From URNF01 sp045634325 (GTDB taxonomy: Bacteria > Bacillota > Clostridia > Oscillospirales > Acutalibacteraceae), in contig JAZRAA010000031.1 of NCBI GenBank assembly GCA_045634325.1, forward strand, positions 1 to 64,000: DNA of 64,000 nt, in the 5' to 3' direction. The translations under genes were made by a program, and so were the position numbers. Shown piece by piece: positions 8,959-15,783 of the stretch (position 1 is the first letter of the stretch; each line of letters opens with the position of its first letter). The notes beneath the pieces were generated by a model, which was not told where the DNA came from, did not search any database, and saw only the letters and a program-made list of their open reading frames with translations.

Positions 8959-9957
8959 ATGCAACAAAAAGTCTTGACCTTTCACGTGGACGGACAATAT
9001 ATCCGCACGCAACGTGAAAAGGTGGTAGCAGACAGTCGCAATTATTTGGTTGCGCAATTCTATTTTTCGGAACAGTGGCAGGAATTACCCAAAACCGCCG
9101 TGTTTCAAAGCGTGAGCGGTGAGGTATACCACGTGCTGTTGGAGGATGACCGCTGTATGATACCGCCGGAGGTGATTATCCCCACTCACTTTTTGGTGTC
9201 AGTGTTCGGTGGTGACCGTTTGACCGCTGATACGGCAACGGTGGAGGTGAGTGCGTCCGGCTATGCTGCGGGCGGAGAAGCGCCCGTGCCCACGCCCGAC
9301 TTATATACACAATTGGTGTCAACGGTGGAAACCGAGCGACAGTTGGCGCAAGCCGCAGCGGTGACAGCGTCCGAAAAAGCCGAACTGTGCCGCACCGACG
9401 CTGATATGGCAGGTACGCATGCCGTAACCGCTTCGGTGGCGGCAGATGATGCCGCCGCTAAAGCGACCGCCGCCGCATTTTATGCCGAACAGAGTGCGCA
9501 AGCACTGGAAAATGCGCAGACCACCCTTGATAACGTGGAAACGTTGATGGAGACCATTCCCGACGTGGTGGATACAACCGCCGCACTGAATCAGCGGGTA
9601 ACCGACGTCGAAGCGGAAATGGATGCCACCACCCAGCGTATGGCACAAGCGGAGGAAACCCTCGCAGATTACAAGGCTACTACCACGGTGCCGTATGTAA
9701 TCGGAAGCGGTGAAGGAGACAGGTCCTTGATACAATGGTGCGACAAAAACATTGTCGAAGGGTTACAGGTGATACAGGTCGGCGCAGGCATCACCGACTG
9801 CCCCGAAACGACCTGTCTGGCATTTTATGCCTGCGACCAAGGTGGCGGCAGACGTGCGCTGTGCGTATTCGGTCATGCAGGCTCGCTGTATTTCCGCACG
9901 TACAAAAACGGCGTTTGGTACAGTTGGAGAAGCGTAACCGGCACTGCCGTGCAATAA
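8959..9957 (+). CDS. Phage baseplate/tail-fibre-like protein with pyocin-knob-like end
   Basis: A 332-residue protein in three parts. The N-terminal domain (about 1-105) has the fold pattern of Firmicute phage upper-baseplate (BppU/DUF2479-like) proteins. A central alanine-rich heptad region (about 120-250) is a likely trimeric coiled coil. The C-terminal domain has SLYFRTYKNGVWYSWR, very like pyocin-knob/tail-fibre tips. AGAGGAGG precedes the ATG at 8959; an in-frame ATG at 8899 has no such site. No capsid, portal, tail-tube, lysis or integrase genes are nearby, and it has its own consensus promoter and terminator, so it is a solitary gene. It could be a domesticated fibre, a remnant, or a non-phage structural protein. 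The phage label rests on pattern likeness only. Confidence 0.6.
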   Translation: MQQKVLTFHVDGQYIRTQREKVVADSRNYLVAQFYFSEQWQELPKTAVFQSVSGEVYHVLLEDDRCMIPPEVIIPTHFLVSVFGGDRLTADTATVEVSASGYAAGGEAPVPTPDLYTQLVSTVETERQLAQAAAVTASEKAELCRTDADMAGTHAVTASVAADDAAAKATAAAFYAEQSAQALENAQTTLDNVETLMETIPDVVDTTAALNQRVTDVEAEMDATTQRMAQAEETLADYKATTTVPYVIGSGEGDRSLIQWCDKNIVEGLQVIQVGAGITDCPETTCLAFYACDQGGGRRALCVFGHAGSLYFRTYKNGVWYSWRSVTGTAVQ

Positions 9958-9963
9958 AAAACC

Positions 9964-10006
9964 GCGTCCTGCTTGGCGAACAACCCAAAAGCAGGGCGCT
10001 GTTTTT
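9964..10006 (+). terminator. Terminator of the phage-tail-like gene
   Basis: An 11-bp stem (GCGTCCTGCTT with AAGCAGGGCGC, one G-U pair) is followed by TGTTTTT. Confidence 0.8.
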
Positions 10007-10047
10007 ATGCGTTTTGCAACAAAAGTCTAAAACAACACAAAAACCCC

Positions 10048-10076
10048 TTGAAAAACGGTCAATTATGGTATATACT
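10048..10076 (+). promoter_or_regulatory. Sigma-A promoter of the EF-G paralogue
   Basis: TTGAAA, 17 bp, TATACT, about 73 bp upstream of the ATG at 10150. Confidence 0.75.
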
Positions 10077-10149
10077 ATACAAAGACAGTTCAATTTGTTA
10101 TAAATTTTTATGCATTTTTCGACAAAAATCACCGAAAGGGGCACTTCCC

Positions 10150-12213
10150 ATGAAAGATTTCACTGCAAAAAAAATTCGCAACGTCGCATTCGTCGGTCAC
10201 GCCGGTTCCGGTAAGACCTCGCTGGCAGAGGCATGTTTTTACATGACCGGTCAGGCAGAGAGACTGGGCCGCACCGCAGACGGCAACACAATTTGCGATT
10301 TTGATGCGGAGGAAATCCGCCGCGGCGCATCCGTTTCTACTGCAATTTTGCCGCTGGAATGGAAAGAAACCAAAATCAATCTGCTGGACACCCCCGGTTT
10401 GTTTGATTTCGCGGGCGGACGGCAAGAAGGCATCCGTGCGGCAGGCTCGGCTGTTATCGTGTTGTCCGGCAAGAGTGGTGTAACCGTCGGTGCGGAAAAA
10501 GGATTTGCCGCCGCACAGAAAAAGAAAATCGCTACCATGTTCTTTGTGAATAAGTTGGATAGTTCGCACGCCGATTTTTATAAAGTGTTCGAGGACTTGA
10601 AAACCAAATTCGGTCCGATGGTGTGTCCGATTGTGGTGCCGCACGTGGTTGACCGCAAAGTAGAATGCTATGTGAACCTGTTAGAATACCGTGCGTATAC
10701 ATACAAAGACGGCAAAGCAGAAAGCGTGCCGTTGCCCGATATGGGACACCGCTTGGAAGGCTTGCGCACCGCTATTTGCGAAGCGGTTGCGGAAACCAGC
10801 GAAGAATTGATGGAAAAATATTTTTCGGGCGAGGAATTTACGCCTGATGAACTCATTATGGGTCTTGCCAGCGGTATCCGCAAAGGCGAAATCGCACCCG
10901 TGTTCTGCGGCTCTGCGTTGGAGTTGGAAGGCATTGACCAACTGCTCAACGGTCTGCTGTGGTTGGCACCGTGGGCGGAATCGGTTGCTGGCGAAATCGC
11001 ACAAACACCCGACGGCGATATCGTGGAAATCGAAGTGGACGCAAACGGCCCCACCGCCGCAATTGTGTTTAAAACCACCGTTGACCCGTTTGTGGGTAAA
11101 CTGTTATATTTCAAGGTGATTCGCGGTAAGGTGCAAGCAGACTCTATGCTGTATAACCCCCGCACAGGTGAAGCAGAGAAAATCGGTAAGGTCATGTACG
11201 TGCGAGGCAAGAAAACCGAGGACGCACCTTTCATTGGCGCAGGTGATATCGGCGCAGTTGCCAAACTGGCGAACACCGCTACAGGTGATACGCTCTGTTC
11301 CGCTGCCGCACAGGTTATTCTGCCGCCGGTGGAATTCGAAGCACCCTGTTTCTCCATGGCAGTGAGTGCCGTGAAGAAAGGCGAAGAAGAAAAGGTCGCA
11401 TCGGGCTTAAATCGTTTGTGCGAAGAAGACCCGACGCTGAAATTCTATACCAATACCGAAACAAAAGAAGCCATTTTGAGCGGTCTGGGTGAACAGCATC
11501 TCGACGTTGCGGCATCCAAACTGCAATCGAAATTCGGCGTTGAAGTCACCATGCAACAACCCCGTGTGGCATACCGCGAAACCATCCGCAAAACCGTCAA
11601 AGTGCAAGGCAGACACAAAAAACAATCCGGCGGTCACGGACAGTTCGGTGACGTGTGGATTGAGTTCTCGCCGTGCGACAGCGAAGAGCTGGTATTTGAA
11701 GAAACCGTGTTTGGCGGTGCGGTGCCCAAGAACTACTTCCCCGCCGTCGAAAAAGGCTTGCGAGACAGCGCACAGGTCGGCACCCTCGCAGGATACCCGA
11801 TGGTAGGTGTCAAAGCGGTGCTCACCGACGGCTCGTATCACCCTGTTGACTCGTCCGAAATGGCGTTCAAAACCGCCGCTTCCCTCGCATTCAAAGCGGG
11901 TATCCCGCAGGCAAACCCCGTGTTATTGGAGCCGCTGGGTATGCTCAATGCATTCGTGCCCGCCGATAACACCGGCGACGTGATGGGCGAAATTACCCGC
12001 CGCCGCGGTCGTGTGCTCGGCATGGAACCCGCTGAGGACGGCAACACGTGTGTCACCGCCGAAGTGCCCATGGCAGAAATGCACGATTTCTGCACACTGC
12101 TTCGTTCTGCCACCCAAGGCAGAGGCTACTTCACGCTGGACTTCGCCCGCTATTCAGAAGCGCCCGCATCGGTCACGCAAGAAGTGTGCGCCGGCTATAA
12201 AGCAGAAGAATAA
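10150..12213 (+). CDS. Elongation factor G paralogue (EF-G2-like translational GTPase)
   Basis: Ribosome-binding GTPase of the EF-G family, 687 residues with the full five-domain length. G1 is GHAGSGKT (residues 17-24), G3 DTPG (about 79) and G4 NKLD (about 134); domain IV and a C-terminal GMEPAEDG-containing domain V are present. Canonical EF-G has GHIDAGKT in G1 and normally lies with rpsL/rpsG/tuf. The GHAGSGKT loop and lone position indicate the second EF-G class, whose members may act in translocation under particular conditions or in ribosome recycling. AAAGGGG precedes the ATG at 10150; a longer in-frame opening upstream crosses the previous terminator and the promoter and was not used. 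Single gene with its own promoter and terminator. Confidence 0.92.
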   Translation: MKDFTAKKIRNVAFVGHAGSGKTSLAEACFYMTGQAERLGRTADGNTICDFDAEEIRRGASVSTAILPLEWKETKINLLDTPGLFDFAGGRQEGIRAAGSAVIVLSGKSGVTVGAEKGFAAAQKKKIATMFFVNKLDSSHADFYKVFEDLKTKFGPMVCPIVVPHVVDRKVECYVNLLEYRAYTYKDGKAESVPLPDMGHRLEGLRTAICEAVAETSEELMEKYFSGEEFTPDELIMGLASGIRKGEIAPVFCGSALELEGIDQLLNGLLWLAPWAESVAGEIAQTPDGDIVEIEVDANGPTAAIVFKTTVDPFVGKLLYFKVIRGKVQADSMLYNPRTGEAEKIGKVMYVRGKKTEDAPFIGAGDIGAVAKLANTATGDTLCSAAAQVILPPVEFEAPCFSMAVSAVKKGEEEKVASGLNRLCEEDPTLKFYTNTETKEAILSGLGEQHLDVAASKLQSKFGVEVTMQQPRVAYRETIRKTVKVQGRHKKQSGGHGQFGDVWIEFSPCDSEELVFEETVFGGAVPKNYFPAVEKGLRDSAQVGTLAGYPMVGVKAVLTDGSYHPVDSSEMAFKTAASLAFKAGIPQANPVLLEPLGMLNAFVPADNTGDVMGEITRRRGRVLGMEPAEDGNTCVTAEVPMAEMHDFCTLLRSATQGRGYFTLDFARYSEAPASVTQEVCAGYKAEE

Positions 12214-12226
12214 TCTACTCGTTTTT

Positions 12227-12258
12227 ACGCCCGCTCGAAAGAGCGGGCGTATTTTTTC
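12227..12258 (+). terminator. Terminator of the EF-G paralogue
   Basis: A perfect 10-bp stem ACGCCCGCTC with a GAAA tetraloop is followed by a run of six T. Confidence 0.92.
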
Positions 12259-12287
12259 TTGCCAAGAAAAGAATAAATTAGTATACT
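12259..12287 (+). promoter_or_regulatory. Sigma-A promoter of the secreted MBL-fold gene
   Basis: TTGCCA, 17 bp, TATACT, directly after the preceding terminator. The leader is about 20 nt. Confidence 0.75.
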
Positions 12288-12309
12288 GTATAAGAAGAGA
12301 GGTGGCAAC

Positions 12310-14469
12310 ATGAATAAGAAAAAACTGTTTTTGTGCATCGGCGGCGCAGTCGCCGCACTCGCCGTCACGTTTGGCGTACTGCTGATTAGCGGTGTTTTTG
12401 CGCCCGCTGACGACGGGAACGGTCTGCAACTGGGTGAACTGCCCACCTATGACGGCGGCACGGCAGGTGAAGTGATGAAAGGTGACAATAACCAAATCAC
12501 CTATCTCGTTGACCAAACCACCGAAAAGGAATTTTCCGCATATCTGAAAAAACTCAAACGAGGCGGCTTTCAAGCGTATGCGAGCAACACGGTTGAAGTA
12601 GAGGCGGGGCAAAACCTGTTTGCTTCTTTTACCAAAAAGGACAGCAACACGGTATATGCCTATTACATCGCAAGCGAAAACCGTGCGCATATCGTGCAGT
12701 TGCCGACAGACACACTGCTCGAAAACCGCAAACAAGACAACTCCTACACCGCAAAATCCAAAGTGTGTGAGCCGTTGTTTACACAAGTACAACTCAAATA
12801 TGACCGCGCTACCGAAGGTATGTCCTATCTGTTGCGGTTATCCGACGGCAGATTTATCGTGATTGACGGCGGCGCTGCGGAAGCAGATAATTATGAAAGC
12901 GACCATCTGTATGCGCTGATGCAAGAGCAAAACGTGCTGGATACCATCACCGTAGCGGCATGGTTTTTCACACATCCGCACGGCGACCACATCGGTGCGG
13001 CAACCGAATTTTTAAACCGTTTTGACGAAAACGACCTCAAAATTCAGCAAATACTGTACAATTTTGAATCGGGTTCTCGCGCGGGTAATTTCGGGACAGC
13101 AGTAGGAAAATGGGAAAACCTCGGCACAAAAGTGATTACCCCGCACACGGGACAGGTATACCATATTGCGGATGCGAAAATCGAAATTTTACATACCGTA
13201 GAGGATTTTTACCCGCTCACCACCCGTGACCTCACCGAAAATGGCACCAACAATACCTCCATTGCGTTCTGCATTGAAATCGCAGGACAAAAAATCACCA
13301 TGCTGGGCGACCTCGGCGAGACCGGCAGTGATGAGTTAGTTGCCATGTGGGGCGCACACCTCAAAAGCGACATTATGCAGCTTGCACACCACGGTATGCC
13401 CGGCGGCACGGTGGAACTGTATAGCACCATCGACCCCATCGTTGTAGTCAATCCCGCCATGGCTTTCAGCCACGTGCAATATTACAACGAATTCCGTTAC
13501 TATCAAAAGGACACCACCCGTGCGGGACAGGCGTTTTGGTGGCTGTATGACAACGATGCGTGGCAGTATGACCTGGGCACCGGAAACGTGCAAGAAGTTA
13601 TCATTGCCGGCTTCTCCGAAGAAACGTTACAGTTGCCGTATTATCCGCCGACAAACGGCGAATATTTCTCCAACCGCAACAAAAACGGCTATCGGTTCGC
13701 AGAACCGTCAGAACGCCCCGACACCACCTTGCCCACACCGTATATGGACTTGCAATTCACCGACGGCGTGGTGACAAACATCGGTAGTGCCGACGTGACC
13801 GTTGATAATAGAAGCGGTTTTGTGGATAGCCAAACCGTTTATTATAAAGGAGAAGCGATAGAAGTAGACGCATTCCGCGCAAACGCCAACTCGGGCGCAC
13901 GCATCACCGCTACCCTCAACGATATCGCCACTCCCGCGGATTTTGAGAAATTGGTGAACGGCGGTATCACGTTTGAGATGTGCATCACGTTTGACAATCT
14001 GCCCGAAGTGCCCAGCTATCCCTATAATCTGTTCGGCAGCAGAGCTGCAGGCGGCTTGATGCTGTCCATAGAAAACTCCACCTTGAACCTGCATTTCAAA
14101 ATGGCGGACAGCGCCTGCGCCGATCCGGCGGATGCCATGCCGTATGCCATCGACCGCAACTGGAATGGCAATATCGTGGGTGGTAACACGGTGCAACATA
14201 TCGTCGCAACCTTTAACCCCACCGACAAAACCCTCACGCTGTATCAAAACGGCGTAGCAGTGAGTGCCGGCAAAATGAGCGGTGACTACGAAGCGTTGCT
14301 GACCGAGGGGTATAACCAACTCGGCATCGGCTACAACCCCGCATCCAACGATATCGCACTCACTGCACTGACCGGCTATACGCTGATAGAAAGCCGTGTG
14401 TACGACACCTGTTTGACCCCCGACCAAGTCGCTCTTGCCTATTTCGAAACCACCGATACGTTTCAATAA
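12310..14469 (+). CDS. Secreted metallo-beta-lactamase-fold protein with LamG domain
   Basis: A 719-residue exported protein. A lysine-rich N-terminus and hydrophobic segment (about 5-28) make a signal peptide or membrane anchor. A metallo-beta-lactamase fold (about 165-430) carries the metal motif HPHGDH near 222-227 and later AHHG, resembling ComEC-like and other hydrolases of this fold. The C-terminal part (about 470-715) has the strand pattern and VATFNPTDKTLTLYQNG motif of a laminin-G-like jelly-roll, usually a carbohydrate- or surface-binding module. The substrate cannot be read. AGAGGTGG precedes the ATG. It is a single gene with its own promoter. Confidence 0.8.
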   Translation: MNKKKLFLCIGGAVAALAVTFGVLLISGVFAPADDGNGLQLGELPTYDGGTAGEVMKGDNNQITYLVDQTTEKEFSAYLKKLKRGGFQAYASNTVEVEAGQNLFASFTKKDSNTVYAYYIASENRAHIVQLPTDTLLENRKQDNSYTAKSKVCEPLFTQVQLKYDRATEGMSYLLRLSDGRFIVIDGGAAEADNYESDHLYALMQEQNVLDTITVAAWFFTHPHGDHIGAATEFLNRFDENDLKIQQILYNFESGSRAGNFGTAVGKWENLGTKVITPHTGQVYHIADAKIEILHTVEDFYPLTTRDLTENGTNNTSIAFCIEIAGQKITMLGDLGETGSDELVAMWGAHLKSDIMQLAHHGMPGGTVELYSTIDPIVVVNPAMAFSHVQYYNEFRYYQKDTTRAGQAFWWLYDNDAWQYDLGTGNVQEVIIAGFSEETLQLPYYPPTNGEYFSNRNKNGYRFAEPSERPDTTLPTPYMDLQFTDGVVTNIGSADVTVDNRSGFVDSQTVYYKGEAIEVDAFRANANSGARITATLNDIATPADFEKLVNGGITFEMCITFDNLPEVPSYPYNLFGSRAAGGLMLSIENSTLNLHFKMADSACADPADAMPYAIDRNWNGNIVGGNTVQHIVATFNPTDKTLTLYQNGVAVSAGKMSGDYEALLTEGYNQLGIGYNPASNDIALTALTGYTLIESRVYDTCLTPDQVALAYFETTDTFQ

Positions 14470-14478
14470 TACATGAAG

Positions 14479-14506
14479 ACCCCCCGTCAAAATGACGGGG
14501 GGTTCG
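14479..14506 (+). terminator. GC-rich hairpin, probable terminator of the MBL-fold gene
   Basis: An 11-bp perfect stem (ACCCCCCGTCA and complement) with a 3-nt loop. Only two T follow, so it is a weak intrinsic terminator by sequence. Confidence 0.55.
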
Positions 14507-14536
14507 TATGCAATAAAAAGAATTTCTTACCTAAAC

Positions 14537-14707
14537 CTAACGGCTTTCTATATCTCGCAACTGATTTTCTTTAAGTTCTTTCAACTTTTCTAGACTTATA
14601 TCCACATAAATACAGTCGGCACACACGCCCGCTATATCCAAACGGATTTCCTCTAACATACATGCATTGTCACTTTGATAGATACAGAAAATATTTTCAC
14701 AAATCAT
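14537..14707 (-). CDS. Small five-cysteine protein A
   Basis: A 56-residue protein of unknown family. Cysteines lie at positions 3, 8, 16, 29 and 32, exactly the spacing found in the 60-residue protein encoded at 15421-15603, with which it shares about half of its first 30 residues (CEN, CIY, SD, C, EI, D, G and C-x2-C). The pattern suggests a metal-binding knuckle (zinc or Fe-S), but this is inference. The ATG at 14707 is chosen because AAAGGGTG lies 6-7 nt upstream; an earlier in-frame ATG would include the promoter. It is divergent from the ribbon-helix-helix gene and about 360 bp from the XRE gene, which faces the other five-cysteine gene. Confidence 0.6.
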   Translation of the reverse strand: MICENIFCIYQSDNACMLEEIRLDIAGVCADCIYVDISLEKLKELKENQLRDIESR

Positions 14708-14722
14708 ATCATCACCCTTTAA

Positions 14723-14751
14723 AATATAGCACACGCAAAAATAAAACGCAA
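14723..14751 (-). promoter_or_regulatory. Promoter of small five-cysteine gene A
   Basis: In minus-strand reading, TTGCGT, 17 bp, TATATT. The -35 hexamer TTGCGT is identical to that of paralogue B at 15362. Confidence 0.65.
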
Positions 14752-14763
14752 CCATAAATGGTT
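14750..14763. promoter_or_regulatory. Putative operator palindrome between gene A and the RHH gene
   Basis: AACCAT-AA-ATGGTT is a perfect 14-nt inverted repeat that touches the -35 box of gene A. The ribbon-helix-helix protein encoded next door is a natural candidate ligand, but binding is inference. Confidence 0.45.
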
Positions 14764-14811
14764 ATATAAATACAACCGAAAATGAGCATAATATTATTTT
14801 GGGTGATGAGT

Positions 14812-14991
14812 ATGTTTAAAATTGACAATGAACTGAAAAACGCAAACACGCCGCGCACCGTGCGTTTTACCGAATCGCTTTTTGAACGGCTTAACAAAAC
14901 TGCGGCAAACAACAATATCTCCTTTAATTTACTCGTGTTGCAGTGCTGTAAATATGCACTTGACAACATAGAAAGCGAAGAAAGCAAGTAA
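14812..14991 (+). CDS. Ribbon-helix-helix (Arc-type) DNA-binding protein
   Basis: A 59-residue protein. The segment TVRFTESLFERLNKTAANNN followed by SFNLLVLQCCKYAL fits the strand-helix-helix plan of Arc/MetJ-type repressors, in which two subunits pair a beta strand that enters the major groove. Small RHH proteins usually autoregulate and often serve as antitoxins or plasmid/transfer regulators; none of these roles is shown here. GGGTGATGAG precedes the ATG at 14812, while an ATG ten codons upstream has no such site. It is divergent from five-cysteine gene A across about 100 bp that contains a palindrome. Confidence 0.6.
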   Translation: MFKIDNELKNANTPRTVRFTESLFERLNKTAANNNISFNLLVLQCCKYALDNIESEESK

Positions 14992-15025
14992 AAAAAGATG
15001 CACGAAATTTTCGTGCATCTTTTTT
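14991..15025. terminator. Bidirectional terminator between RHH and XRE genes
   Basis: GATGCACGAAA/TTTCGTGCATC stem with an A-run on the left and T-run on the right. Its 17-nt core is identical to the terminator at 6409-6445. Confidence 0.88.
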
Positions 15026-15066
15026 ATCTTATATGGAATAAGAAATCTCGCAATAACGGGGTTTTC

Positions 15067-15309
15067 TTATTCAATTTCCTGTTCTAACGCATCGAACGCA
15101 GGTGTGGAAAAGAATTCTCCCAAAGTAATTTCTAAACCGTCACAAAACTTTTTAATGGTAACGATGGACACGTCCCGCCGTTTCTCGTCCAGCATGCTGT
15201 ATGCCGTGGACGGCGTGACACCTGCTATATTCGCCAGTTCATTTACTTTTATGTTTCGTTGTTGACACAACTCTTTAAATCTTTCAGCTACAACATCTTT
15301 AACGCTCAT
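15067..15309 (-). CDS. Minimal XRE-family HTH regulator
   Basis: An 80-residue protein that is almost only a Cro/CI-type helix-turn-helix (about residues 8-65). The turn region ELANIAGVTPSTAYSML is clear, and the tail ends LGEFFSTPAFDALEQEI. That tail is nearly identical to the XRE protein encoded at 61900-62142, so the two are paralogues. Proteins of this type act as dimeric repressors or activators; ligand unknown. GAGGTG precedes the ATG. It is transcribed away from five-cysteine gene B across 111 bp containing repeated TTGCGTATA and a GCGTATACGC palindrome, so it probably controls itself and gene B. Confidence 0.82.
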   Translation of the reverse strand: MSVKDVVAERFKELCQQRNIKVNELANIAGVTPSTAYSMLDEKRRDVSIVTIKKFCDGLEITLGEFFSTPAFDALEQEIE

Positions 15310-15347
15310 ACGCTCACCTCGAAAATATTGTATGGAATTTTACGTTA

Positions 15348-15370
15348 TTGCGTATACGCGCTTGCGTATA
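15348..15370. promoter_or_regulatory. Putative XRE operator (palindrome and direct repeat)
   Basis: TTGCGTATA occurs at 15348-15356 and again at 15362-15370. The first copy is part of the perfect palindrome GCGTATACGC (15350-15359). The second copy contains the -35 box of gene B; the palindrome lies at the expected -35 distance from a TACAAT -10 box (minus strand, 15327-15332) of the XRE gene. Confidence 0.55.
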
Positions 15371-15390
15371 TAAAGAAAAAATGATATACT
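15362..15390 (+). promoter_or_regulatory. Promoter of small five-cysteine gene B
   Basis: TTGCGT, 17 bp, TATACT. The -35 hexamer lies inside the second TTGCGTATA repeat, so repressor binding there would block it. Confidence 0.7.
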
Positions 15391-15420
15391 ATCTCCTATG
15401 GAAAGAATGAGGTGACTTGT

Positions 15421-15603
15421 ATGAAATGTGAAAACAATTTGTGTATTTATGAGTCTGACGGGGATTGCACCCTAACCGAAATTTACATAGACAGTTTAGG
15501 CATGTGTACGGAGTGTATACGTGCTGCGATAGATGAAAATATATTGAGAGAAGCAAAAACTAAGCGGAGAGATAACATAAACGCCCAACACGGCGTAAGG
15601 TGA
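15421..15603 (+). CDS. Small five-cysteine protein B
   Basis: A 60-residue paralogue of the protein encoded at 14537-14707. Cysteines at 3, 8, 16, 29 and 32 match exactly, and 16 of residues 3-32 are identical. The C-terminal half is different and basic (KTKRRDN). No known family was recognised. The spaced cysteines suggest metal or Fe-S binding or a redox role, which is inference. AGGTG lies 6 nt before the ATG at 15421. It faces the XRE gene, and its promoter overlaps the putative operator, so it is the likely regulated target. Confidence 0.62.
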   Translation: MKCENNLCIYESDGDCTLTEIYIDSLGMCTECIRAAIDENILREAKTKRRDNINAQHGVR

Positions 15604-15703
15604 CACAAGCAATAAAACCTCGTTTGCATTGCGTAGTTATCTTTTTATCCGCACAATATTTTAAATAATTTCACTTAAACAGACAAAAAACACCTAAATT
15701 TTC

Positions 15704-15732
15704 TAGACAATACCAATGAAATATGCTATACT
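15704..15732 (+). promoter_or_regulatory. Promoter of the Glu-Pro-repeat surface protein
   Basis: TAGACA, 17 bp, TATACT, about 50 bp upstream of the ATG. Confidence 0.7.
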
Positions 15733-15783
15733 CCCCTTAAGATGACATATTAAACGGTGCATCGTAAAAAAGGAGGAATATTG

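Noticed and set aside
14537..15309. Classic toxin-antitoxin pair
   Set aside because: RHH and XRE proteins are often antitoxins, but no adjacent toxin family (RelE, MazF, HipA, PIN) was recognised, and the neighbours are cysteine-rich mini-proteins.
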